This document shows positions 34,492 through 43,130 of a stretch of DNA of 64,000 nucleotides, in pieces. The stretch is from Lewinellaceae bacterium (lineage in GTDB: Bacteria; Bacteroidota; Bacteroidia; Chitinophagales; Saprospiraceae). Both the position numbers and the translations under genes were made by a program. The stretch covers positions 1 to 64,000 of the forward strand of contig JADJWX010000002.1 in NCBI GenBank assembly GCA_016716135.1, in the 5' to 3' direction. Under the pieces are notes generated by a model. That model had not been told where the DNA came from, did not search any database, and saw only the letters and a program-made list of their open reading frames with translations. Every line of letters begins with the position of its first letter. Position 1 is the first letter of the stretch.

Positions 34492-36567
34492 ATGTTAAAA
34501 ATACTACGTCTAACTTGCCTGTGCTATCTGTTGATAACCGGCGGACAATCCCTGTCGGCCCAATGCCAATCCGACGAAATAGAAATTCGGCTCTTAGTCG
34601 AAACGGATAATTACGGCTATGAAACCTTCTGGTCGCTCGTGCCGGGTGGTAATGGATGCGGGGTTGCGCCGATTGCATCCGGCGGAAACGCCAACCAGGT
34701 TGGCTGCAACGGCGGCGGTCAGCAGGACGCGACGACCGCCTTCGGGTACGGCGATAACGCGACGGTGAACGCCGGCCCCTGGTGCTTAAAAACCGACTCG
34801 ATCTATACCCTTCACTATGTGGACGACTACGGCGATGGCGGCGCATCCTTTACCATTTTGATCGGCAACTACCCGGTTCATCATTTCAAAAGCAACGGAA
34901 ACAACGGTTCGTTTTATTTTAAAGTTGCCTTACCGCTCGATTACAACGCGGCACTCCTCAAAATCGGCACTTACGGCTTCAACGATCTGAAACCGACCGC
35001 TATCCACGGGCAGATGTTCAACATGGGCGCTTCGCCGATTACATCCGTCAATGTCAGTTATTCCATAGATGGAAATGCACCCCTGACTGAAACGATGACT
35101 GGCCTGAACGTCGAACCGTTTACATCGGCTCATTTTAGCCTCTCTGCGCCTTGGGCGCCCGCCGACACGGGCAATTATCAACTGAAGGTATGGCTATCCA
35201 ATATCAACGGCAATGCCGACCTCGAACCGGGGAACGACACACTCGGAAAAGCCGTTTATTTCCGAGCGCCGATTCCGAACCTGATCGACCGTTACCTGGC
35301 GGACTCGGTAGTTATCAAAACGGTCGGCACTTCTGCCGATGGTTTGGACAAACCCCGCGATCTGGCCTTTGCGCCTACACCTGCGCCAACCCTGTGGGTG
35401 GTGAACAAAAAAACGGAAAGTAGCGGCGGCAGCACGGTGACGTATTTTGATGCGGGATTACCTACTCAGGATGCCCGACTGAAAAAAGACCAAAACTCCT
35501 GGCATTTCATGTCGCTGCCCACCGGCATCGCATTCAGTTATAATGGCAATTTTGCCACTTCTCCCGGCGTGCTCGACGCCAATCACCAAGGCGGCGGCGC
35601 CCATTTCACCGGGCCGGCACTCTGGAGTAGCGATTGGTCCATATACGCCGAACCTTCCGGCGGCAACGGCAGCCACCTCGATATGCTGCATCAAAGCCCA
35701 TTCAGCATGGGCATCGAATGGGAAGAAGATAACGTGTTTTGGGTGTATGATGGCTATAACAAAAATATTGTGCGTTATGACTTTGGCGACGACCACGGCC
35801 CCGGCAACGACGATCATTCCGACGGCATTGTCCGTCGGTACACCGAAATTGCGGTGAATCGCATTGACGACAATATCTCCAACCACCTGGCACTTGACCG
35901 CGAAAGCGGTTGGCTCTACATCGTAGACAACGGTAACAAACGGGTACTTCGCCTGGATATCCATTCCGGTACGCCAACCAGTAACCTGACACCATACGCC
36001 GAGCCTTTGCATGAATATAAGGCCGTGACCGGCGCCGACTGGTCGGTGTACATTGATAGCCTCGACAAACCGAGCGGGATCGCGGTCATCGGCGATTATC
36101 TGCTGGTGTCGGACTACGGAACCGGCGAAATCATCTTTTACGACCGCAGCGGCGACGAAGGCGTGGAACTGGGCCGATTCGATACCGGTCCCGGCGGCAT
36201 CATGGGCATTGAAATCGGGCCTGACGGGAAAATCTGGTACGTGAACACCACGCAAAACAGGCTCTATCAATTAGACTACACGCCGTTCACGGTGGCGACC
36301 AACGAACCGGACAATAGGCCGGCATTTTCGGTATCGCCCAATCCGACCGACGGGGCTTTCGAGGTCAGATTCAGGGCGGCCAATTCCGTAACTGACTACC
36401 GGTTGCGCGTCCTGAACACTCTGGGTCAGTTGGTCGTAAATGAACCCGTAGCCGGCCGCTCGTCGGTGCGTGTTGACTTGTCCGGACAATCGGAAGGATA
36501 TTATTTTGTTCAAATTGCCGGCGAAAAAGGCAGTCGCACGGAGCGAGTGCTGTTGTTGTCAAATTGA
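34492..36567 (+). CDS. Secreted NHL/beta-propeller-like protein with T9SS domain
   Basis: A protein of 691 residues with a signal peptide (ends SLSAQ). The N-terminal part is a Gly-rich beta domain (YGDGGASFTILIG) and a CARDB-like region (WLSNINGNADLEPGNDTLG). The central part looks like a beta-propeller of NHL/SMP-30 type: GLDKPRDLAFAPTPAPTLWV, HLALDRESGWLYIVDNGNKR, PSGIAVIGDYLLVSDYGTGE. It contains a His/Asp-rich loop (YDFGDDHGPGNDDHSDG) that could bind metal. The C-terminal 80 residues are a T9SS domain. Function not known; context suggests a surface component of the copper system. Confidence 0.8.
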   Translation: MLKILRLTCLCYLLITGGQSLSAQCQSDEIEIRLLVETDNYGYETFWSLVPGGNGCGVAPIASGGNANQVGCNGGGQQDATTAFGYGDNATVNAGPWCLKTDSIYTLHYVDDYGDGGASFTILIGNYPVHHFKSNGNNGSFYFKVALPLDYNAALLKIGTYGFNDLKPTAIHGQMFNMGASPITSVNVSYSIDGNAPLTETMTGLNVEPFTSAHFSLSAPWAPADTGNYQLKVWLSNINGNADLEPGNDTLGKAVYFRAPIPNLIDRYLADSVVIKTVGTSADGLDKPRDLAFAPTPAPTLWVVNKKTESSGGSTVTYFDAGLPTQDARLKKDQNSWHFMSLPTGIAFSYNGNFATSPGVLDANHQGGGAHFTGPALWSSDWSIYAEPSGGNGSHLDMLHQSPFSMGIEWEEDNVFWVYDGYNKNIVRYDFGDDHGPGNDDHSDGIVRRYTEIAVNRIDDNISNHLALDRESGWLYIVDNGNKRVLRLDIHSGTPTSNLTPYAEPLHEYKAVTGADWSVYIDSLDKPSGIAVIGDYLLVSDYGTGEIIFYDRSGDEGVELGRFDTGPGGIMGIEIGPDGKIWYVNTTQNRLYQLDYTPFTVATNEPDNRPAFSVSPNPTDGAFEVRFRAANSVTDYRLRVLNTLGQLVVNEPVAGRSSVRVDLSGQSEGYYFVQIAGEKGSRTERVLLLSN

Positions 36568-36570
36568 GCG

Positions 36571-36636
36571 TGCGGCACTTTGTCCAAATTCGGCGACAGC
36601 CATCACATTATGCAAAAAATGAAGAAAAAATCATGA
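36571..36636 (+). pseudogene. Remnant of the 3' end of a paralogue of the 43843-45090 nuclease
   Basis: In frame 1 this reads CGTLSKFGDSHHIMQKMKKK-S-stop, closely matching the last 22 residues of the HhH/nuclease protein (CDALCKFGDSHHIMHKIAKK-AC, 45022-45090). The DNA is also alike (GGCGACAGCCA(T/C)CACAT(T/C)ATGCA). It abuts the stop of the upstream gene and overlaps the next start codon. Confidence 0.7.
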
Positions 36637-37472
36637 CGCGATACACACTCTTGCCAGTATCTCTCTTAAGCGGTCTCCTCGCGTTAGCGAATTTTGCCCC
36701 ACCCGCCGCCGGCCCATGTGATTCGCCCGTAGTGGGCGGACACACCGGCGCTCCAGGCGAGACCAGTTGTACTGGCTGCCACGGCGGCACGGCCAATACC
36801 GGCACCGGTACCCTGACCCTGGCACTCAGCGACACTACATTGCGGTACATCCCAGGGGAAACGTTCGATGCTACCGTCATACTTCGACAAACCGGACGCG
36901 ATAAATTTGGGTTCGTGGGACTAGCGTTGAAAGACGCGGGCAATACGACCGTAGGCACGTTTACAATTGACGATGCGGTACGCACTCGAACTTTTAGCGA
37001 CGGCCCGCGTAAGTACGTCTCGCATACGCCCTGTGGCGCCGACGCTGTTCCACCGGACAGTCTTTCATGGACCTTTCATTGGAAAGCGCCGGCAACCAAT
37101 GTGGGAAACATTACGCTCTACCTTGCGGGTTTGGCCGCCAACCACAATCATGCATTGAGTGGAGACGATACGTACACAATGGCCGTACATTTCGTGCCGG
37201 ATACCATTTTGCTAAGCGCGAAAGAGCCTGTTTGGGTTAATCGTCTTAGACTTTGGCCCAATCCAGTTACAGATGCCGTCCACTTTGCTACGGAGGATTT
37301 GAGACCGGTACATAAAGTGGAAATCTGGTCGGGAGAAGGACGTTTGCTATTCGTTTCACCGCTGACACAAAATCAACTTTCCGTGAAAGATTTGGATGCA
37401 GGCGTTTATTGGCTGCGGGTGTATGAAAGCACTGGCACTACGCTTGGGCAGGCTACTTTTGTGAAACGGTAA
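36633..37472 (+). CDS. Choice-of-anchor V domain protein with CxxCH motif and T9SS domain
   Basis: About 279 residues with a signal peptide. The N-terminal signature GGHTGAPGETSCTGCHGG is typical of choice-of-anchor V proteins and includes a CTGCH heme-type motif. A reelin-like beta domain follows (TLRYIPGETFDATVILRQTG, then NITLYLAGLAANHNHALSGD), with a C-terminal T9SS domain (LWPNPVTDAV, GVYWLRVYE). The single CxxCH suggests one covalent heme, so electron transfer next to the oxidases is plausible. I start it at 36633; the frame upstream is the nuclease remnant. Confidence 0.8.
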   Translation: MTRYTLLPVSLLSGLLALANFAPPAAGPCDSPVVGGHTGAPGETSCTGCHGGTANTGTGTLTLALSDTTLRYIPGETFDATVILRQTGRDKFGFVGLALKDAGNTTVGTFTIDDAVRTRTFSDGPRKYVSHTPCGADAVPPDSLSWTFHWKAPATNVGNITLYLAGLAANHNHALSGDDTYTMAVHFVPDTILLSAKEPVWVNRLRLWPNPVTDAVHFATEDLRPVHKVEIWSGEGRLLFVSPLTQNQLSVKDLDAGVYWLRVYESTGTTLGQATFVKR

Positions 37473-37484
37473 ACCTGCCGGCCT

Positions 37485-38246
37485 ATGCGTCACACCAAAC
37501 AATACTACCTCCGCCGCCTGCACCGCTACCTGGGCGTGACCATCGGGATTCAATTTTTGCTCTGGACGGCTGGTGGTCTGTATTTCAGCTGGTCGGATAT
37601 GGACGAGATACATGGCGACTTTCAGCGCCGGCCTGCGCCGCTGTTGGCGCCCGACACGGCAATCTGGGTATCACCCTCGGTGGTTATAGCCAACCTGCGG
37701 GCAGCGGGAGAACAGCCGGACAGTATTCTCAGTTTACGGCTCGTGCCGGTGCTCGATGCAGTTTGTTGGCAGGTAATTTTTTTTGAAAAGGACACCCGCC
37801 ACCGGCACCCGCGCAAAGCGCATTTGGCGGATGCGAAAACCGGCGCGCTACGCCCATCTCTATCAAAAGAAGAAGCTGTGGAAGTGGCCGCCCGGCAGTT
37901 CAACGGCGTTCCGACCCTACAATCAGCTGATTACCTCGAATCCGTGCCATTAGACCATGAATACCGGGGAAATGCGTTGCCTGCCTGGGCGGTTACTTTC
38001 AAACATTCGTCCAAAACCGTTGTGTATGTCGCCGCAGAGCTGGGCACAGTGGAAAAATTCCGCAATGAAAAATGGCGTGTTTTCGATTGGCTGTGGATGT
38101 TGCACGTCATGGACTACGAAAGCCGCGACCACATCGGCAACTGGCTGTTGCGAGGCTTTTCCATTTTGGGGTTGCTCACCATTTGCTCGGGGTTCACGCT
38201 GTTCGTTGTCACTTCACCGGTTATTCAAAAATGGGCAAAAAGATAG
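37485..38246 (+). CDS. PepSY-domain inner-membrane protein
   Basis: A protein of 253 residues. An N-terminal membrane helix (YLGVTIGIQFLLWTAGGLYF), two periplasmic PepSY-like regions (LSKEEAVEVAARQFNG, VYVAAELGTVEKFRNEKWRV) and a C-terminal helix (FSILGLLTICSGFTLFVVTS) form the usual PepSY_TM layout, with FDWLWMLHVMDYESRD before the last helix, the conserved His region. Relatives occur with metal-uptake or metal-reductase systems. The gene lies 12 bp after the heme-motif protein gene, so they are likely co-expressed. Confidence 0.85.
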   Translation: MRHTKQYYLRRLHRYLGVTIGIQFLLWTAGGLYFSWSDMDEIHGDFQRRPAPLLAPDTAIWVSPSVVIANLRAAGEQPDSILSLRLVPVLDAVCWQVIFFEKDTRHRHPRKAHLADAKTGALRPSLSKEEAVEVAARQFNGVPTLQSADYLESVPLDHEYRGNALPAWAVTFKHSSKTVVYVAAELGTVEKFRNEKWRVFDWLWMLHVMDYESRDHIGNWLLRGFSILGLLTICSGFTLFVVTSPVIQKWAKR

Positions 38247-38334
38247 GATAGGCCACATTTTTAAGCGTATAAAAACTCTTTACTCATCCTGTAAAAAACA
38301 AAATTGTTCTACAACAAGAGTCCGGTTGAAACGT

Positions 38335-38342
38335 TACCTTTG
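38335..38342 (+). promoter_or_regulatory. -7 promoter element (TACCTTTG) of the 38365 gene
   Basis: Perfect TAnnTTTG, 22 bp before the chosen ATG. Confidence 0.65.
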
Positions 38343-38364
38343 CATGTCGAAATATTCATGTTGC

Positions 38365-38775
38365 ATGAAACGTCTTTTTTACTCGGCACTTCCCTTATTT
38401 TTCATAGCCGTCCTGGCTCTAAGTCAGGCGTATGCCTGTGGGGATTCCGACTGCAAAGACGCGACACAAGAACAGACCGCAACTAAGCAACAGCCTGAAA
38501 AAAAATCTTGTTGCGAAAACAACAACAGTCCGGCTTCCTGCTGCGAAAAAGATGAAACTGGCCATGCCAGCGACCATGATTGCAACGGCCAATGCGACGG
38601 AAAGTGCGGCGGACATTGCACTTGCCCTACCGTACATTCAGGCGCTGCTTTTTTTGGAGATTTTTCGCTCCGTTTTCCGCCCTCGCAGCCTGTTTTTACG
38701 AGTTTTTACTACACCACTCCTTTTCTGTCCAACGTCAGTTTGGACATCTGGCTACCGCCGGATAACCGGGCTTAA
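38365..38775 (+). CDS. Secreted Cys/His-rich protein, paralogue of the 26941 gene
   Basis: About 136 residues with a signal peptide (ends QAYA). The mature part has CGDSDCKD, SCCENNNSPASCCEK, then DCNGQCDGKCGGHCTCP and a tail ending NVSLDIWLPPD. The last blocks are the same as in the protein at 26941. It is probably a periplasmic or surface copper-binding protein, from Cys density and context. A longer frame starting upstream at 37957 is antisense-free but overlaps the PepSY gene and lacks a signal sequence, so I choose the ATG after the TACCTTTG box. Stretch 38776-39096 has no gene that I can support. Confidence 0.7.
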   Translation: MKRLFYSALPLFFIAVLALSQAYACGDSDCKDATQEQTATKQQPEKKSCCENNNSPASCCEKDETGHASDHDCNGQCDGKCGGHCTCPTVHSGAAFFGDFSLRFPPSQPVFTSFYYTTPFLSNVSLDIWLPPDNRA

Positions 38776-39096
38776 AGTCTGTTAGCCAGTGGTATGCCCG
38801 TTTCTCAACGGATTTCCTGTAATCACGTCATTTCATAAAAAGAACTTTGACCGTTCCAACTTATTCCGAACGGCACGGATGCCGGGTTTTCGGTCACGGT
38901 TCATCGATGTGTTACAGATAACCTCCTTTGTTTGATTGGCCCACGGCCAAGAGTTTACCACTATTGTCGGTCTGAACTTTTCTTCCCTTTTCATTTACGA
39001 ATTTCGAGGCCTGCGCGGACCGAATAGCATGACTAATTGCCATGTATGATTTCTAAGTATTTTATTATCAGAAACTTAAATTAAACTTATTCAACT

Positions 39097-39381
39097 ATGA
39101 AATTCAAACTGCTTTTCAGCCTTGTCTTTTTAGCAGGGTTTTTTTTTGTTGCCTGCAATCACGATGCACCGGCATCCAAGCTGCCCGCTGCTACCGCCGA
39201 AAGTAAAAATGTAAAATACCAATGCCCGATGGACTGTGAAAAAGGCAAACTCTACGACCAGCCCGGCTCCTGTCCTGTTTGCAAAATGGATTTGAAAGCC
39301 GTTGAAGTACCCGATTCAGAGGGGCATGGCGGGCATCATCACGAAGAAAGTAAAAAAGAAGAAGGGGACTCGGATCACTAA
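39097..39381 (+). CDS. Heavy-metal-binding domain lipoprotein
   Basis: A protein of 94 residues: lipobox (GFFFVACNH), then a heavy-metal-binding domain with the signature YQCPMDCEKGKLYDQPGSCP and VCKMDLKAVE, followed by a His/Glu-rich tail (GHGGHHHEE). The same domain is found at the N-terminus of CopB-type ATPases and in CusB-like proteins, where it holds Cu(I). Here it is a separate small lipoprotein. It lies just ahead of the HMA-domain gene, with which it probably forms a metal-handling pair. Confidence 0.88.
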   Translation: MKFKLLFSLVFLAGFFFVACNHDAPASKLPAATAESKNVKYQCPMDCEKGKLYDQPGSCPVCKMDLKAVEVPDSEGHGGHHHEESKKEEGDSDH

Positions 39382-39458
39382 TCCTCGGTAAATCGAAACT
39401 GGCTGATAATGAGCCTATCATTTCTTTAATTTATTCATTTTCAAAATAATAATTTCAA

Positions 39459-39899
39459 ATGTATTCAGCTAAAATCGTTTTTTCAATTCTGGCGCTAAGC
39501 GTATGTTTCTTCAATGCCATCGGCGCGCAACAAATGACAGGTCTGACTAAAAAGGCAGCGACCGCCGTTACGCCAACCACTCAGACCGAAACATTCCAGG
39601 TGCTCGGCAACTGCGGGATGTGCAAACGTACCATCGAAAAAGCTGCAACCCAGGCCGGCGCCGCATCCGCCAATTGGGACGTAGAAAAAGACCTGCTCAC
39701 TGTGTCCTTCGACCCGGCCAAAACTTCTGTGGACGTTATTCAGAAAGCCGTGGCCCGGTCCGGCTACGATAACGTGGGTTACAAAGCGCCCGACGAGGCC
39801 TACAACGACCTGCATGGCTGCTGCCAGTACGACCGCAGTGGAGCGCCGGGCAGTGCGAAGTCGTGCGGAATGATGGAAGACGAAGCGCCTAAGAATTAA
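39459..39899 (+). CDS. Secreted HMA-domain protein (copper chaperone-like)
   Basis: A protein of 146 residues with a signal peptide (ends IGAQQ). The HMA fold has the metal site GNCGMCKRTIEKAA (GxCxxC), then WDVEKDLLTVSFDP and a C-terminal Cys-containing tail (GCCQYDRSG, KSCGMMEDE). Cytoplasmic HMA proteins carry Cu(I); this one is exported, so it would hand over or bind copper in the periplasm. A strong terminator follows at 39932, so the operon ends here. Confidence 0.88.
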   Translation: MYSAKIVFSILALSVCFFNAIGAQQMTGLTKKAATAVTPTTQTETFQVLGNCGMCKRTIEKAATQAGAASANWDVEKDLLTVSFDPAKTSVDVIQKAVARSGYDNVGYKAPDEAYNDLHGCCQYDRSGAPGSAKSCGMMEDEAPKN

Positions 39900-39931
39900 A
39901 TACGCCAGAAAAATAATTCAGAAAAAAATCA

Positions 39932-39959
39932 CCCCGGCGGTTTCCCGCCGGGGCTTTTT
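39932..39959 (+). terminator. Rho-independent terminator after the HMA gene
   Basis: CCCCGGCGG, loop TTTC, CCGCCGGGG, then CTTTTT. It lies 33 bp after the stop at 39899. Confidence 0.9.
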
Positions 39960-40034
39960 CCTGAATATACAAATAAAGGATTGAGCCTGTCTGTCTGAAT
40001 AAATCTATTTCCATTTCGCTCAAATTTTATTTAC

Positions 40035-41498
40035 ATGAAACTACCGATTAGATTATCTGGAATGAGCCTGCTGGCAGTGTTGGCCGTACTCGCTTGTACA
40101 AAATGCCGGAAAATGGACATGAGCAATGCAGCCACGGCCCGCGAGGTAGTGGAGAGCAGCAGCTTCGTCAATCCACTCGCAGTGCCCGCAATTTTGGCTG
40201 GCGTCAACGCTACCCTCACCACCCAAACCGGGACGGCCGCACTCGGCAGCGGTATCACGGTCAGTGCCCTCGGTTACGGCAGCGCGCCGATCCTTGGCCC
40301 GACGATTCGCATTCGGCAAGGCGAACAATTCAACTTGGCCTTTTCCAATAACCTCACCGAGCCGACCAATATTCACTGGCATGGTTTGGAAGTGCCTGCT
40401 GCACAAGACGGCTATCCAACCGATGTTACCACTCCTGGGGGGTCTTTCCAGTACAACTTCCAAGTAAAAAACCGTCCGGGTACATACTGGTATCACCCTC
40501 ATCCCGATATGGCAACGGCCAGCCAAGCTTATCGGGGATTGGCCGGTTTTTTCCTTGTTTCTGCTCCGGAAGAGGACGCATTGGGCCTGCCAACCGGAGA
40601 ATATGATGTGCCACTTGTGGTACAAGACAAGCGGCTCGACGGTGGGTTGGCCTACAATCCCAACACTGACGACCGCAGCATCGGAATGTTTGGCGAGTCG
40701 GTATTGGTGAATGGAACGGCGGGGCCGGTTTTGGGAGTGGCTACCCGAACATATCGTTTTCGACTGCTCAACGGCTCCAATGCCCGTATCTATAATTTTG
40801 CACTTTCGACCGGAGCCAAATTCCAATTGATCGGTACGGACGGAGGGCTACTCGATGCCCCGCAGGAAATTTCGACTATCCTGCTCGCATCCGGCGAGCG
40901 CGCCGATGTGTTGGTCGATTTCAATGGTCTGGTTGCCGGTACGGAATTGTATTTACAGAGCAATGTCTTCGCCGGTACGCCGTCGCAGGGCAAGCAATCG
41001 TTTAAAATCCTGAAATTCACCGTTAACCGTCAAGAACCGGACAACTTCAAGTTACCCGCTTCCCTGATGCCCGTGGAGGCACTTGCCTCTTCACAGGCAG
41101 TGGCTACCCGGTCATTCAATATCGGACACATGATGGAACATGGCGGGATGGCGGGCATGATTATGCACCCACTCGATGGTAAAACCTTCGACGCCAATCG
41201 CCGGGACGAAGTCGTGAAAGCCGGGACGGTCGAAATCTGGGAATTTGATAACACTATGGGCACTGAGACGCACCCGATGCACCTGCACGCCGGACAATTC
41301 CAGGTGCTCGAACGTATCGGCGGACGTGGCATCGTGCAGCCTTGGGAAAAAGGCTGGAAGGATACCGTGCTGGCTTTTCCCGGTGAAAAAGTGCGCATCA
41401 TCGTCCGATTCCCCGACAACAAAGGCAAGTTCGTCTTCCACTGCCATAATCTCGAACACGAGGATGGCGGGATGATGCTCAATTATGAAATTCAGTGA
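40035..41498 (+). CDS. Multicopper oxidase lipoprotein (CueO/CotA-like)
   Basis: A protein of 487 residues with lipobox (VLAVLACTK). Three cupredoxin domains with ligands NIHWHGLEVP, YWYHPHPDMA, HPMHLHAGQF and FHCHNLEHEDGGMM. It has a short Met/His loop (GHMMEHGGMAGMIMHP, near residue 360) like the Cu(I) site of copper-resistance oxidases. It has no T9SS domain, so it is anchored to a membrane by lipid, unlike the oxidase at 29558. The likely role is oxidation of Cu(I). The gene is followed by a lipocalin-like gene. Confidence 0.92.
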   Translation: MKLPIRLSGMSLLAVLAVLACTKCRKMDMSNAATAREVVESSSFVNPLAVPAILAGVNATLTTQTGTAALGSGITVSALGYGSAPILGPTIRIRQGEQFNLAFSNNLTEPTNIHWHGLEVPAAQDGYPTDVTTPGGSFQYNFQVKNRPGTYWYHPHPDMATASQAYRGLAGFFLVSAPEEDALGLPTGEYDVPLVVQDKRLDGGLAYNPNTDDRSIGMFGESVLVNGTAGPVLGVATRTYRFRLLNGSNARIYNFALSTGAKFQLIGTDGGLLDAPQEISTILLASGERADVLVDFNGLVAGTELYLQSNVFAGTPSQGKQSFKILKFTVNRQEPDNFKLPASLMPVEALASSQAVATRSFNIGHMMEHGGMAGMIMHPLDGKTFDANRRDEVVKAGTVEIWEFDNTMGTETHPMHLHAGQFQVLERIGGRGIVQPWEKGWKDTVLAFPGEKVRIIVRFPDNKGKFVFHCHNLEHEDGGMMLNYEIQ

Positions 41499-41539
41499 CA
41501 CTTAAATTCATTCATTTTTAAACATAAAATTGCACAACA

Positions 41540-41905
41540 ATGAAGTATCTCATGCCCTTTTTCGCCGCCTTGCTCTTGTTGGGGGTGGTTGCCTGCAAAA
41601 AAGACGAAACATTCACCGAAAAACTGACCGCCGAGTGGAATTCTACGGCGATCAAAGTTGATGGCGTGGCAGCCCCTTCGACCACGACTATGTTCCTGCA
41701 CTTACAAACCGGCAACAACTTCGAAATCACCACCAACATCGCACCATTTACACACCCCACTTCCGGTGTATGGAGCGCCGACGAGGCTAATTCGAAACTC
41801 ACGCTGGCCGGAAATATCTGGACCATTCATCACCTGGAAGGCAACACCCTGCGCATCGGCAATACAGTGGACGGCAAAGAAATCGAAATTGATTTGGAGA
41901 AGTAA
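41540..41905 (+). CDS. Lipocalin-like lipoprotein
   Basis: A protein of 121 residues with lipobox (LLGVVACKK). The rest is a small beta-rich domain (KLTAEWNSTAIKVDG, TSGVWSADEANSKLTLAG then NIWTIHHLEGNTLRI), matching the lipocalin-like/DUF4923-type lipoproteins of Bacteroidota. It lies 41 bp after the oxidase. Function unknown; co-transcription suggests a periplasmic binding role. Confidence 0.65.
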   Translation: MKYLMPFFAALLLLGVVACKKDETFTEKLTAEWNSTAIKVDGVAAPSTTTMFLHLQTGNNFEITTNIAPFTHPTSGVWSADEANSKLTLAGNIWTIHHLEGNTLRIGNTVDGKEIEIDLEK

Positions 41906-42115
41906 TCAATGACGTTGTCATAAACACGCTTAGCCGGATTGAGTGAACGCAAGTCGCCCACTGGCGCTTTACTACAAAAGCAGGTAGTTATTTTAATATC
42001 CGGTGGTGCGGAAGTCATTTCGTGCCACCTTTCACCGCCTCTCTTATAATATAATTACTATGAAATCTATCACAGTCCTAAATATATCCCGTATTTAAGC
42101 AGGTTTCGGGGTTTT

Positions 42116-42171
42116 ACAGCCTTCCCGGGGGGGCAATTCTTCTTCGTCATATCCTCCGGGGGGCTGTTTTT
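42116..42171 (+). terminator. Probable terminator in the 41906-42309 intergenic stretch
   Basis: ACAGCC (42116-42121) pairs with GGCTGT (42162-42167) around C/G-rich inner arms, and is followed by T5. It follows the lipocalin-like gene by about 210 bp. The remainder of 41906-42309 shows another hairpin and no gene. Confidence 0.5.
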
Positions 42172-42200
42172 ATGCGAAAAATAATTATTTAGTTGATGAA

Positions 42201-42241
42201 GTTGCCCGCCCGAAATACATCGGTGATTCGGGCCGGGCAAC
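42201..42241 (+). promoter_or_regulatory. Strong hairpin in the leader of the methyltransferase gene
   Basis: GTTGCCCGCCCGAA pairs with TTCGGGCCGGGCAAC with one bulged base; it lies about 70 bp before the chosen ATG at 42310. Leader structure or terminator; too few Ts to decide. Confidence 0.4.
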
Positions 42242-42309
42242 GTTTAAATCATTATTCTTCAGGATATTTGTTAATGACATTCCGTCTCCTGTTCAAAAAA
42301 CAGTTGGAT

Positions 42310-42957
42310 ATGAGTACTACTAAATTCATTCCTGCACTTCGGTTTCACTGGCTCACAAAGATTTACGATGTAGTAGTGGGCTGGTTCATGCCCGAACGTC
42401 GGTTCAAACAGGCCTTGATTGACCGTGCCAAACTTCACGGTTATGAGAAGGTACTTGATTTCGGTATTGGGACAGCCACACTATCATTAATGTTGAAAAA
42501 AGCCTTTCCTGAACTGGACGTGACTGGGATTGACGTAGATAAAAAGGTATTGTATATTGCCAAAAAAAAGACTACAAAAACCGGTATCCGTTTAAAATAC
42601 TATAAAGGTGGAGCATTACCGTTTGAAGACCAGTATTTCGATCGTGCGGTGTCAAGCCTCGTCATCCATCACTTGACGGATAGCCAAAAACAAGTCGCGT
42701 TTCGTGAAATGTTGCGGGTATTGCGACCCGGTGGTAGTCTGGTCATTGCTGATTGGGGGCGACCTACAAACGGGCTGCAACGCCTGCTTTTCTACCTGGT
42801 ACAATGGCTCGACGGATTCGAGACCACTGCTGCCAATGTCCAGGGATTGGTGCCGGGCATGATGGCGGTGGCTGGATTTAAAGAAGTACAGCGGCACGAA
42901 CGGTTTCAAACGGTTTTCGGCACTTTGGAAATCCTCTCGGCAAGGAAAACTTCGTAA
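42310..42957 (+). CDS. Class I SAM-dependent methyltransferase (UbiE-like)
   Basis: About 215 residues. SAM motif VLDFGIGTATLSLML, acidic motif VTGIDVDKKVL, motif IV RAVSSLVIHHLT and GGSLVIADWGRP place it in the methyltransferase_11/UbiE group. An N-terminal segment (HWLTKIYDVVVGWFMPERRF) is typical of a subgroup that acts on lipids or metalloids. I choose the ATG at 42310; earlier ATGs exist at 42274 and 42193 but lie in or near a hairpin. It is on the same strand as the copper genes, though its substrate is not clear. Confidence 0.8.
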   Translation: MSTTKFIPALRFHWLTKIYDVVVGWFMPERRFKQALIDRAKLHGYEKVLDFGIGTATLSLMLKKAFPELDVTGIDVDKKVLYIAKKKTTKTGIRLKYYKGGALPFEDQYFDRAVSSLVIHHLTDSQKQVAFREMLRVLRPGGSLVIADWGRPTNGLQRLLFYLVQWLDGFETTAANVQGLVPGMMAVAGFKEVQRHERFQTVFGTLEILSARKTS

Positions 42958-42984
42958 TTCATCATTTCAAAAATTGTATAAATC

Positions 42985-43047
42985 ATGTGGAATAATATCC
43001 TGCGCCTACTCAAATGGTTAATCCCCAAAAAGAAATGCTGCCAATAA
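42985..43047 (+). CDS. Possible 20-residue microprotein ending KKKCCQ
   Basis: MWNNILRLLKWLIPKKKCCQ, an amphipathic/hydrophobic helix with a Lys3-Cys2 end, 27 bp after the methyltransferase stop. It is too small for normal gene calls. The Cys pair and its location suggest a metal-binding or membrane peptide; there is no proof that it is translated. Confidence 0.3.
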   Translation: MWNNILRLLKWLIPKKKCCQ

Positions 43048-43130
43048 AGAGAGGCTCGTTCGCTTTACAGGCATCTGTTAGCATAACGAATCGCTCGATT
43101 GATCGCCTTTTTAAAAATTGAAACAATGCT

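Noticed and set aside
37957..38364. N-terminal extension of the Cys-rich protein at 38365
   Set aside because: It overlaps the PepSY gene, would remove the signal peptide, and lies upstream of the promoter box.
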